From: an uncultured Lysobacteraceae bacterium
Lineage (GTDB): Bacteria > Pseudomonadota > Gammaproteobacteria > Xanthomonadales > Xanthomonadaceae
Assembly (NCBI GenBank): GCA_946480825.1
Contig: CAMLLG010000116.1
Coordinates: 1 to 7,783 of the forward strand
Length of the DNA stretch: 7,783 bases
Direction: 5' to 3'
Position numbers and translations under genes: made by a program. Of the stretch, positions 1 to 6,106 are shown piece by piece. Under the pieces are notes generated by a model, which was not told the DNA's origin, ran no database searches, and worked only from the letters and a program-made list of their open reading frames with translations. Numbering within the stretch: the stretch's first letter is position 1; every line of letters begins with the position of its first letter.

Positions 1-362
1 ATGCCCAGGCGCTTGGCCATCGCGCCCCAGCCCTGGCCGTGGTCGCGTTCCCACAGTTCGACCACGTAGCGGCACGGGCGGCCGGCGAGTTTGGCCAGCG
101 CGCAGGCGAAGTAGATGTCGCCGGGCGCCCAGCGGCGTGCGAGCAGATCGACCACCAGATCGCGCGGCGCGGCGTGGTAACGCACCAGCTCATCGACGAA
201 GGGATCGCGATAGCGGTTGCCGTAGCGGTTCATGTCGCCCAGCCACACGTCCATCCAGACGTCGCCGCTGCGCGGATTCCAGCCGAAGGTGAAGTCCTGG
301 GCTTGGGCGGACCCGGTGGCGAGGCCGAGGGCGAGAAGCGAGGTGGCGAGCAGCTTGCGCAT
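1..362 (-). CDS. Small secreted protein of unknown function, C-terminal part beyond window
   Basis: Open reading frame of 120 complete codons that begins at an ATG (362-360) and is still open at the left edge, so the 3' end is missing. An AGGA ribosome binding site lies 8 bases before the ATG (374-371 on this strand). The N-terminus MRKLLATSLLALGLATGSAQA is a typical Sec signal peptide, with likely cleavage after residue 21 (AQA|QD). The mature part is rich in Trp, Tyr and Arg, carries two cysteines (87 and 97) that could form a disulfide in the periplasm, and has a helical-looking DELVRYHAAPRDLVVDLLARR stretch around residues 57-77. It follows a terminator (435-463), so it is probably transcribed from its own promoter within 363-434; I could not pick out convincing -35/-10 boxes. 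I do not recognise a named family. Coding status is well supported; function is unknown. Confidence 0.75.
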   Translation of the reverse strand, partial: MRKLLATSLLALGLATGSAQAQDFTFGWNPRSGDVWMDVWLGDMNRYGNRYRDPFVDELVRYHAAPRDLVVDLLARRWAPGDIYFACALAKLAGRPCRYVVELWERDHGQGWGAMAKRLG

Positions 363-434
363 GGCCGGGATCCTGTGGAAAGAAGTGGTGGATGATCGTT
401 CGGGGCGATGGCAGCGTCCAGCGTCCGCGGTCGC

Positions 435-463
435 AAAAAAGACTGCCGCGGGCCGGCCGCGGC
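435..463 (-). terminator. Intrinsic terminator after the HAD hydrolase gene
   Basis: On the minus strand a perfect 7-bp GC stem, GCCGCGG/CCGCGGC (463-457 with 451-445), closes a 5-base loop and is followed within a few bases by a run of six T (440-435). It lies 18 bases past the HAD stop codon. It should end the four-gene minus-strand transcript and insulate the secreted-protein gene at 1-362. Confidence 0.85.
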
Positions 464-481
464 GTTCCGCTTCGCGGCCGT

Positions 482-1192
482 TCAGCCAGCCGCGAGCGAG
501 CGGATCGCCGCCGGCAGCTCCGACGGCCCGGTGACGCTGCGCAACCGCTCCAGCGCGGTCGGCGGCGCGGTTTCGGTCTCGTGCGCCCAGGTTACGTGAT
601 AGGGCATGTGCACGCCGCAGCCGCCGAGTTCGAGCACCGGCACGATGTCCGAGCGCAGCGAGTTGCCGATCATCGCGAATTGCGAGGGCGCCAGGGCGAA
701 TTCCGCGAACAGGCGCGCATAGGTCGCGGTGTCCTTCTCGCTGACGATCTCGATCCGGCGGAACAGGTCGGACAGGCCCGAGTCGCGGACCTTGGCTTCC
801 TGGTGGAACAGATCGCCCTTGGTGATCAGCACCACCGGGCGTTCGCGCGCGATCTCCTCGACCGCTTCGCGGATGCCCGGCAGCAGTTCCACCGGATGCT
901 GCAGCACCGATTTGCCGATCTCGACGATGCGATGCAGATCGCGCGCCGAGATGCGTTCCTTGGTGATCGCGATCGCGGCTTCCACCATCGACAGGGTCAT
1001 GCCCTTGGCGCCGTAGCCGAACAGGGCGATGTTCTGTTTCTCGACGGCGTAGAGCCGGTCGTGGGCGTCGTCCAGATCGACGTAGCCGCCGACGATGCCT
1101 TCGAAGGCGGTCTGTGCGTCGCGGTAGTAATCCTCGCTGCGCCAGAGCGTGTCGTCGGCGTCGAAGCCGACCAGTGTCAATTCGCGGGTCAT
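482..1192 (-). CDS. HAD-superfamily hydrolase (probable phosphatase)
   Basis: A 236-residue cytoplasmic protein. HAD motif I is FDADDTLW at residues 10-17, with Asp11 as the expected nucleophile and Asp13 as the acid/base. Motif II is the Thr of LITKGD (Thr124). The motif III lysine is probably Lys153 (VSEKD), with Lys134 as an alternative. Motif IV is GNSLRSD (176-182), with Asp182 as a Mg2+ ligand and Asn where many HADs have a first Asp; I recall GNS(x)RSD as normal for the FDADDTLW subgroup of COG1011-like proteins. A helical cap lies between motifs I and II (about 20-100). The substrate is probably a small phosphoester and cannot be named from sequence. The ATG at 1192 is chosen because motif I follows at once; the frame is open further upstream, but that extension is Arg-rich shadow sequence. 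No good Shine-Dalgarno is visible, so translation may depend on coupling to the transglycosylase gene 46 bases upstream. Confidence 0.9.
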   Translation of the reverse strand: MTRELTLVGFDADDTLWRSEDYYRDAQTAFEGIVGGYVDLDDAHDRLYAVEKQNIALFGYGAKGMTLSMVEAAIAITKERISARDLHRIVEIGKSVLQHPVELLPGIREAVEEIARERPVVLITKGDLFHQEAKVRDSGLSDLFRRIEIVSEKDTATYARLFAEFALAPSQFAMIGNSLRSDIVPVLELGGCGVHMPYHVTWAHETETAPPTALERLRSVTGPSELPAAIRSLAAG

Positions 1193-1238
1193 GCGTGGAG
1201 TATGCCGCGGTTTGCGCCGTGCGGCATGCGCACGCGGC

Positions 1239-2078
1239 TCACGGCAGCGTGGTACGCAGTTTGTCCGTGATCGGGATCGCATCCGCCGGGCGCAGCGGCG
1301 GCGGCGACAGCGCGGCGCGGTAGACGCGGTACAAGGCCTGCACCTTTTCCAGATAGGCCTGGGTTTCCTTGTAGGGCGGAACGCCGTCGTAGCGCGCCAC
1401 CGCGCCCATCCCGGCGTTGTACGCGGCGATCGCCAGCACCGGATCGTTGTCGAAGCGTTTGAGCAGCATCCTGAAATGCCGCGCACCGGCGTCGATCGAT
1501 TCGGCCGGCGAGAACGGGTCCTTCACGCCGTATTCCAGCGCGACCGCGGGCATCAACTGCATCACGCCCTGCGCGCCCTTGGGCGAGACCGCCTTTTCGT
1601 CGAACGCGCTCTCGGCGTGTGCGATCGCGCGCAGCCAGGCGTCGTCGACGCCGGTGCGTTTCGCCACCGCCTTGAAGATCTTCGCGTGGCGATCCAGCCG
1701 CGGCGTGTCGACCTTGCCCAGGCCTTCGTGCGCGGGCTCGCCCTCGGGCGTCGCCACGGTGAAGCGCAGATACACCCGCGAACCGGGCAGATTGCGGGTG
1801 CCGTAGACGAGTTTCCCGTCCTGCTCGCGTTCGTACAGCGTGCCGCTGAACACGCCCATCTCGCCCCACAGGTTCGGCGTCTGCACCGCGCCGTCGTCGA
1901 TCTGCTTCGCTTCGCACTTCGAGCCCGGCTCCGGCGCGGTCGACAGGCTGACGGTGCCGTCGCGCACGCAGCGATAGATCGTGCGCGCCTCGGCAGGCGG
2001 CACGGCCAGCACGGTCGCCAGCAGGATGGCCAGCGCGAGCGCCAGCGATGCGAGCGGTCGACACGACATGGCGCGCAT
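1239..2078 (-). CDS. Secreted lytic transglycosylase (SLT domain) with DUF4124-like N-terminus
   Basis: A 279-residue exported murein lytic transglycosylase, which cleaves MurNAc-GlcNAc bonds with formation of 1,6-anhydro-MurNAc. Residues 1-31 form a Sec signal peptide (hydrophobic core 10-27, cleavage near AEA). Residues 32-60 (TIYRCVRDGTVSLSTAP, then a Cys) resemble the DUF4124 module often found at the N-terminus of periplasmic proteins. The SLT domain spans about 133-246: catalytic Glu156 in AIAHAESAFD, GAQGVMQLMP (168-177), AAYNAG (218-223), and PPYKETQAYLEKV (234-246). No lipobox is seen, so it is probably soluble in the periplasm. The start could be Met1 (2078) or Met4 (2069); both leave the signal peptide intact. 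It begins 13 bases after the stop of the upstream secreted-protein gene, which suggests translational coupling. This is a family-1 enzyme, unrelated in fold family to the MltB encoded at 4949-6106. Confidence 0.93.
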   Translation of the reverse strand: MRAMSCRPLASLALALAILLATVLAVPPAEARTIYRCVRDGTVSLSTAPEPGSKCEAKQIDDGAVQTPNLWGEMGVFSGTLYEREQDGKLVYGTRNLPGSRVYLRFTVATPEGEPAHEGLGKVDTPRLDRHAKIFKAVAKRTGVDDAWLRAIAHAESAFDEKAVSPKGAQGVMQLMPAVALEYGVKDPFSPAESIDAGARHFRMLLKRFDNDPVLAIAAYNAGMGAVARYDGVPPYKETQAYLEKVQALYRVYRAALSPPPLRPADAIPITDKLRTTLP

Positions 2079-2091
2079 GGCGAAGTGCGGC

Positions 2092-3129
2092 TCAGGGCCG
2101 CCGCGCGGCCTCTTCCTGCGCCCAGGTGCGCGCGCTGCCGCGCAGGCGCATGCGATGGCGTTCGTGTTCGTCGTGGCTGCGGCCGTAGCGGCTGGTGTTC
2201 ACGGTTTCCACCAGTTCGATGGTGCCGGTATCGCGGCGGAACAGCAGCACGCCCTCTTCGCGCAGCGAGAGATCCTTCGGCGCGCCGTCGCCGCTCGGGG
2301 TGTCGCCGGTCAGCTCCGCGACCAGCGCCCACTGCGCGGCGGCATCGCCTGCGGTGTCGAGCGTGTGCGTCCAGCGGATGCGCGCGAGATTGGGGTCTTC
2401 GCGATCGATCTCCAGCATGTACTCGCGCTTGCCCGGCAACGGCGTGCCTTCCAGCGGCGATTCGATCGGCTCGGCATCGCGATAGGATTTGCCCGCCTGC
2501 AGCGATTTGCCGACGAAGGCGGTGAATGTCTTCGTCTGGCTGCTGGAGACGGTTTCGACGCCATCGAGGCTGATGATCTGCTCCAGCATCGCGCCGAGCT
2601 GCTCGCGCGCGATCGCCAGCGCGGCATCGCGGTCGTACTTCGACACCTTCTCGCTGCCCTTGCCGAGGGTCTTTTCGAGATTGGCCTCCAGGATCGGCCG
2701 CATCGCCGCGCGCACGCGCACGGCCACCGCGTCGAGATTGCGCACCTTGCGGTAGCGACCGTCGCGGTCCAGTTCGATCACCACTTCCAGTTCGTCCAGC
2801 TGTTCCAGCATCGGCGCGATCAGATCTGTCGTGCCGCGGTCGCCGTCGATCGCTTCCACCCGGCTGTCGTGGGTGGTCCACACCAGCGCGTGGCCGTTGC
2901 GTCCGCTCTCCGCCACCCGCACCTCGGTGCGATCGGTCACCCGCCGGCTGCCGGTGCCTTCGGCATTCTTCTCGCGCTGGATCGATTCGGTGTCGTAGAC
3001 CAGCGTCGTGTCCGCTTCCCACGGCACCGGCATGCGCACGCGCTCGGCGGCGATGGCGGACGACGCGAACAGCGGCAGCGCTGCGAGCAACGCTGCAAGA
3101 AACCGGGCGGCGGTACGTGTCTCGATCAT
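2092..3129 (-). CDS. Secreted protein of unknown function (345 residues)
   Basis: I do not recognise a named family. The ATG at 3129 has a GGGGAG ribosome binding site about 6 bases upstream. The N-terminus has a charged n-region, a hydrophobic core (10-22) and a cleavage site near SAIA|AE (27-28), so it should be periplasmic or exported; no lipobox is present. Three parts can be seen in the mature protein. Residues 35-135 look beta-rich and end with VVIELDRDGRYRKVRNLD, a DxxGxxxxVxNxD pattern seen in several secreted proteins of unknown function. Residues 136-190 are charged and helical. Residues 195-330 look beta-rich again, with alternating hydrophobic strands (EYMLEIDRED, ARIRWTHTL, GTIELVETVN). 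There are no cysteines or obvious catalytic motif in the mature part, so a binding or structural role is more likely than an enzyme. It lies 25 bases after the antiporter and 13 bases before the lytic transglycosylase, which implies an envelope-related role by association only. Confidence 0.85.
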   Translation of the reverse strand: MIETRTAARFLAALLAALPLFASSAIAAERVRMPVPWEADTTLVYDTESIQREKNAEGTGSRRVTDRTEVRVAESGRNGHALVWTTHDSRVEAIDGDRGTTDLIAPMLEQLDELEVVIELDRDGRYRKVRNLDAVAVRVRAAMRPILEANLEKTLGKGSEKVSKYDRDAALAIAREQLGAMLEQIISLDGVETVSSSQTKTFTAFVGKSLQAGKSYRDAEPIESPLEGTPLPGKREYMLEIDREDPNLARIRWTHTLDTAGDAAAQWALVAELTGDTPSGDGAPKDLSLREEGVLLFRRDTGTIELVETVNTSRYGRSHDEHERHRMRLRGSARTWAQEEAARRP

Positions 3130-3154
3130 CGAAGGCTCCCCGTGGGCGGTGCGG

Positions 3155-4366
3155 TCAGGCGTCGCGCGAGATCATCGCGCGCATGCGCTGAAGTTTCGGC
3201 GCCACCATCGGCACCGTGAGCATCGTGCTGGCCACCGCCATCAGCAGCAGTGCGGTGAAGGTGGCGCTGGTGATGATGGCCTTGTCGAGCAGCACGTTGG
3301 CGAAGATGATCATGATCAACGCCTTGGTCTGCAGCAGCCAACCGATGACCGAGGCTTCGCCCGGCTGCCATTTCAGTATCCGTCCGGCGAGATGCACGCC
3401 GGCCAGCTTGCCGCCGAGTTGGGCGAGCAGCAGCGCGCCGGCCGCGACGAACACCGCGAAGCCGCCCATGTCCCAGCCGGTGCGCAGGCCGGTGCTGAGG
3501 AAGAACACCGGCATCACCACCAGCAGCACGTTGTGGCGCAGGGTGTCCATCTTGTCGCGATCGAACCAGTGGTGATCCATGACCATGCCGGCGAGGAAGG
3601 CGCCGACCATGAAGTGCAGGCCCGACCAGTCCGCGCCGAACGCGCAGGCCGCCAGCCAGAACAGCGCCACGTACCAGCGGTCGCGTTCCGGAATGCGCAC
3701 CATGAGTTTGCGGAAGACGACGCAGGCGAGCGAGAACACGGCGATGAACGCGACCTGGCGGCCGATCCGCTGCCAGTCCATCAGCACCAGCGCGAGGACG
3801 CCCCAGATCGCCACGTCGTCGAGACTGGCGTAGCGCAGGATGCGCTGGCCGATGGGCTGGCGCAGGATCTCGAGCTTCTCCATCAGCAGGATCAGGATCG
3901 GCAGTGCGGTCACCGCGCAGGCCATGCCCACGCCGACCACGAACTGCCAGGTCAGGCCTTTCGGCCCGATCCAGCCGTCGAAGGCCAGCATCGCGGCGGC
4001 CACGCCGCAGCCGAACAGCATCGGCGTGCCCAGGGCCAGACCTGCGGTGATCGAACTCTCGCGCCGGTGTTTCCAGGCTTCGCCCAGATCCAGTTCGATG
4101 CCGGCGATCCACACGAACAGCATCACCGCCCACCAGGCCACGCCGTTGAGCGACTGGATCACGTCCCTGGTGAAGATGAACTGGTAGTACTCCGGAAAGA
4201 TCGCGCCGAGCACGCCGGGCCCGAGCAGGATGCCGGTGACGATCTGCACCACCACCAGCGGCGCGAAGTAATCGGTGCGGCCGAGACGCCAGATCAGATA
4301 CGGCACCGCGAAGATGATCACCATCGCGACCAGGAACAGCTCGGTGGTGGTGATGGCGTGGGGCAT
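3155..4366 (-). CDS. Cation:proton antiporter, CPA2 family (Na_H_Exchanger domain)
   Basis: A 403-residue inner-membrane protein with about 12-13 hydrophobic segments across its whole length. Family marks: GILLGPGVLG (45-54), the ion-binding double Asp in LDDVAIW (Asp183-Asp184) as in electrogenic CPA2 members such as NapA, PVFFLSTGLRTG (286-297), and GGKLAG with Lys320 at the position of the conserved basic residue of a late helix. It should exchange monovalent cations (Na+ or K+) for protons; the ion cannot be decided from sequence. The protein ends at RDA just after the last membrane segment, so the TrkA-N/RCK regulatory domain of KefB/KefC is absent. ATG 4366 is preferred over an in-frame TTG at 4387; an in-frame TAG (4396-4394) closes the frame above. 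Neither start has a clear Shine-Dalgarno. It is the first gene of the minus-strand unit. Confidence 0.93.
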   Translation of the reverse strand: MPHAITTTELFLVAMVIIFAVPYLIWRLGRTDYFAPLVVVQIVTGILLGPGVLGAIFPEYYQFIFTRDVIQSLNGVAWWAVMLFVWIAGIELDLGEAWKHRRESSITAGLALGTPMLFGCGVAAAMLAFDGWIGPKGLTWQFVVGVGMACAVTALPILILLMEKLEILRQPIGQRILRYASLDDVAIWGVLALVLMDWQRIGRQVAFIAVFSLACVVFRKLMVRIPERDRWYVALFWLAACAFGADWSGLHFMVGAFLAGMVMDHHWFDRDKMDTLRHNVLLVVMPVFFLSTGLRTGWDMGGFAVFVAAGALLLAQLGGKLAGVHLAGRILKWQPGEASVIGWLLQTKALIMIIFANVLLDKAIITSATFTALLLMAVASTMLTVPMVAPKLQRMRAMISRDA

Positions 4367-4444
4367 GGGCGGGAAGCGGTTCGGCAAGGCCGGCTAGCGT
4401 CCCGGGTCCGGCCCGGAAATGCAACGCCGGCCAGTGTCTCCACG

Positions 4445-4466
4445 GTAGAGCGGGCTTCAGCCCGCT
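4445..4466 (+). repeat. REP-like palindrome with GTAG foot
   Basis: GTAG (4445-4448) is followed directly by AGCGGGCT and its inverted copy AGCCCGCT (4449-4456, 4459-4466), giving a 7-bp stem with a TTCA loop or 8-bp arms with a 2-base spacer. A GTAG tetranucleotide at the 5' foot of a GC hairpin is the known signature of REP elements mobilised by REP-associated tyrosine transposases (RAYTs) in Stenotrophomonas and related genera. Only one copy is in this window and no transposase gene is near, so the call rests on form alone. No T-run follows, so it is not a standard terminator. Confidence 0.6.
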
Positions 4467-4578
4467 GCCGGCGCGGTGTCCGTGCCGATGGGTGAAGTCG
4501 CGCAGGAGGATATCCGTCGTTTAGCGGAAGACTGCAGCTCGAAATGCGGGCCGGACAAGGACTCCGCGGAGCAGGCGG

Positions 4579-4597
4579 TCACGTGCAAAACACGTGA
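4579..4597. promoter_or_regulatory. Inverted repeat with two CACGTG boxes, possible operator
   Basis: TCACGTG and CACGTGA flank a 5-base CAAAA spacer. Each arm contains the self-complementary hexamer CACGTG, so the two boxes (4580-4585 and 4591-4596) are both inverted and direct repeats, with centres 11 bp apart, about one turn of the helix. That geometry would suit two regulator dimers side by side on one DNA face, or one dimer on the whole repeat. As RNA it could form a 7-bp hairpin. It lies 41 bases before the ATG of the small gene at 4638 and about 210 bases upstream of the antiporter start. No regulator is identified. Confidence 0.4.
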
Positions 4598-4637
4598 TCG
4601 AACCGGTCATCCATCCATCATCATCGCGAACCCTCCC

Positions 4638-4856
4638 ATGCCCCTTCCCACCGATCCCTTCGGAACTTTCGAACACGACAAGTCGCGCCTGGAGGCTGTC
4701 CGCCTGCGCGAACGAAGGCTCTTCTGGCTCGGCATCGCAAACGTGTGTGAGCGCATGGCAGTCGTCTGCGCGACCACAGTGATCTGCATTTTCAGCGACC
4801 AGCCGGCGACAATTGCGGCCTCGCTCGGCGCCATCTTCCAGGCACTGATGCGCTGA
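4638..4856 (+). CDS. Small hypothetical membrane-associated protein (72 residues)
   Basis: The 72-residue reading frame starts at ATG 4638. It has a charged amphipathic first half (residues 12-27, rich in Arg, Glu and Lys), then LFWLGIANV (28-36), a short ERM break, a hydrophobic stretch AVVCATTVICIF (41-52), and a second mildly hydrophobic end (57-71). This could be one or two membrane-spanning segments. About three quarters of third codon positions are G or C, clearly biased but less than in the neighbouring genes. Four codons are for Cys or Trp, which is unusual for random sequence but not decisive. No Shine-Dalgarno precedes the ATG. The same frame is open back to GTG 4476 (126 residues), but the extra 54 residues look non-coding and cover the CACGTG repeat. 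I do not recognise a family. It ends 92 bases before mltB. Confidence 0.45.
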   Translation: MPLPTDPFGTFEHDKSRLEAVRLRERRLFWLGIANVCERMAVVCATTVICIFSDQPATIAASLGAIFQALMR

Positions 4857-4932
4857 ATCCGCGCGGGCGACCTGAACCGCCTGGATAGGTCACCCCGTGG
4901 TCGCATGCTAACCTCTCGCCGTGACCCCGCCA

Positions 4933-4939
4933 GAAGAGG
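4933..4939 (+). promoter_or_regulatory. Ribosome binding site supporting the mltB TTG start
   Basis: The purine-rich GAAGAGG ends 9 bases before TTG 4949. A stop (TGA 4922-4924) closes the frame upstream and no ATG or GTG lies between it and this TTG, so the site decides the non-ATG start. The later in-frame GTG 4973 and ATG 4988 would shorten or destroy the lipoprotein signal peptide. Confidence 0.6.
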
Positions 4940-4948
4940 CATAAGCCC

Positions 4949-6106
4949 TTGATTCTTCGTGCCTTGCCCCGCGTGGCTGCGGTCGCGATGAGCGTCGTGC
5001 TCGTCGCCTGCGCCACCCAGACGCCGCCCCCGAAACCCACCGCCGTGGTCGCGGCCCCCGAGCCGACCCCGCCGCCGCCCGAACCCGCCCCCGCGCTGCT
5101 GCCGAAGGTCCCGCAGCCGCAGGAGCGCCCGGTGGCCCCGCCGGCGGTCACCGACCCGGCGATTCCCCGCGAACAGCGCATTGCCGCCTTCGTCGACTAC
5201 ACCGCCGCGACCTACGGCATCGACCCGCAGCGGATCCGCGACACCCTGGCGCAGGCCGAGTACAAGCAGAGCATCATCGACGCCATCACCCGTCCGGCCG
5301 AGGCGGTGAAACCCTGGCGCGATTACCGCACCATCTTCATGACCCCGGCGCGCATCGATGGCGGCATCGCGTTCCATCGCGACAACCGCGAAGCGCTGGA
5401 ACGGGTGGCCGCGCAGACCGGCGTGCCGGCCGAGTACATCGTCGCGATCATCGGCGTGGAAACCTTCTACGGCCGCAACACCGGCAGTTATCGCGTGCTC
5501 GACGCGCTGTACACGCTGGCCTTCGATCATCCCAAGCGCGCGCCGTTCTTCGCCGGCGAGCTGGCGCAGCTGTTCGCACTGGCGAAGGAAGAGCCGCAGC
5601 TCGATCTGCCCGCGTTGAAGGGCAGCTATGCCGGCGCGATGGGCATGGGCCAGTTCATGCCGTCGAGTTATCGCCTGTGGGCGAAGGACGGCGACCGCGA
5701 TGGCCGCCGCGATCTGCTCACCCACAAACCCGACGTGTTCGCGTCGATCGCCAATTACTTCGTCGTCCATGGCTGGCAGGCCGATGGTCCGGTGGTCGCG
5801 CGCGCGGCGCTCGACGCCGGTGCCGCCGAGTTCGTGCCCGAAAACCTCGAGCCCGTGCATCCGATGCCTGCGCTGGCCGCGCGCGGCTACCGGCCGCTGG
5901 CCGGCGAACCCGCGCCGCGCGATCCTGCGGCGGAAGGTGCGACCATCGTGAATCTCGATGGTGCGGCCGGCCGCGAACATTGGCTGGGCTATCGCAATTA
6001 CTACGTGATCACCCGCTACAACCGCTCGCCGATGTACGCGCTGGCGGTGCATCAGCTGGCCCAGGCCATCCGCGCCGGTGCGGCGTCGACGAGGACGCAG
6101 CCGTGA
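4949..6106 (+). CDS. mltB: Membrane-bound lytic murein transglycosylase B (MltB)
   Basis: A 385-residue outer-membrane lipoprotein that cleaves peptidoglycan glycan strands to leave 1,6-anhydro-MurNAc ends. Residues 1-21 are a lipoprotein signal peptide with Arg4 and Arg8 and the lipobox LVAC (lipidated Cys21); Ala at +2 predicts outer-membrane sorting. A Pro/Ala-rich tether follows (24-70). The SLT_2/MltB domain spans about 75-375: catalytic Glu171 in [30 protein letters not shown] (226-241), a [10 protein letters not shown] loop (247-256) matching the EF-hand Ca2+ site known in E. coli Slt35/MltB, and [18 protein letters not shown] (350-367). The start is TTG, for reasons given at the ribosome binding site entry. 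The last four bases overlap rlpA (GTGA), so the two are probably translated together. No rodA gene lies upstream, unlike in Pseudomonas. Confidence 0.96.
   Translation: MILRALPRVAAVAMSVVLVACATQTPPPKPTAVVAAPEPTPPPPEPAPALLPKVPQPQERPVAPPAVTDPAIPREQRIAAFVDYTAATYGIDPQRIRDTLAQAEYKQSIIDAITRPAEAVKPWRDYRTIFMTPARIDGGIAFHRDNREALERVAAQTGVPAEYIVAIIGVETFYGRNTGSYRVLDALYTLAFDHPKRAPFFAGELAQLFALAKEEPQLDLPALKGSYAGAMGMGQFMPSSYRLWAKDGDRDGRRDLLTHKPDVFASIANYFVVHGWQADGPVVARAALDAGAAEFVPENLEPVHPMPALAARGYRPLAGEPAPRDPAAEGATIVNLDGAAGREHWLGYRNYYVITRYNRSPMYALAVHQLAQAIRAGAASTRTQP

Larger units (their letters stand above)
4367..4637. other. Divergent intergenic region between antiporter and small-protein gene
   Basis: About 270 bases without a supported gene. 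It must hold the promoter of the minus-strand unit and probably one for the plus-strand genes, but no convincing -35/-10 pair could be found by eye. Contents: a short GC hairpin in the antiporter leader (CCGGG/CCCGG, 4402-4416), the REP-like palindrome, a 10-bp perfect palindrome CTCCGCGGAG (4562-4571), and the CACGTG inverted repeat. A strong AGGAGG at 4504-4509 has no start codon at a usable distance. Confidence 0.5.

Noticed and set aside
1202..1227. Inverted repeat ATGCCGC/GCGGCAT between the SLT and HAD genes
   Set aside because: Only 7-bp arms with a 12-base loop and no T-run in GC-rich DNA; it is within chance expectation and does not cover a visible ribosome binding site.
392..1270. 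Plus-strand frame of 292 codons opposite the HAD gene
   Set aside because: Antisense shadow; the minus strand carries all four HAD motifs and is followed by a terminator.
1149..2525. Long plus-strand reading frame of 458 codons opposite the SLT and 345-residue genes
   Set aside because: Its translation is rich in Arg, His and Ala with no motifs. It is the antisense shadow expected in high-GC DNA, and the minus-strand proteins have clear signal peptides and catalytic motifs.
1562..3022. Minus-strand frame of 486 codons overlapping the 345-residue and SLT genes in another frame
   Set aside because: Extreme Arg content and no signal or domain; the overlapping frames encode recognisable exported proteins.
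3008..4495. Plus-strand frame of 495 codons opposite the antiporter
   Set aside because: His/Gln/Asp/Arg-rich composition is the mirror of hydrophobic membrane-protein codons on the other strand; no domain is recognisable.
4504..4509. Strong AGGAGG Shine-Dalgarno-like sequence
   Set aside because: No ATG, GTG or TTG lies at a workable distance downstream, so it does not support a gene start.
4476..4637. N-terminal extension of the small protein from GTG 4476
   Set aside because: The added residues lack coding character and span the CACGTG inverted repeat; the ATG at 4638 is preferred.
4886..4914. Possible extended -10 promoter (TGCTAACCT) for mltB
   Set aside because: The -10 hexamer and the best -35 at proper spacing each match only half of the consensus positions; too weak to annotate.
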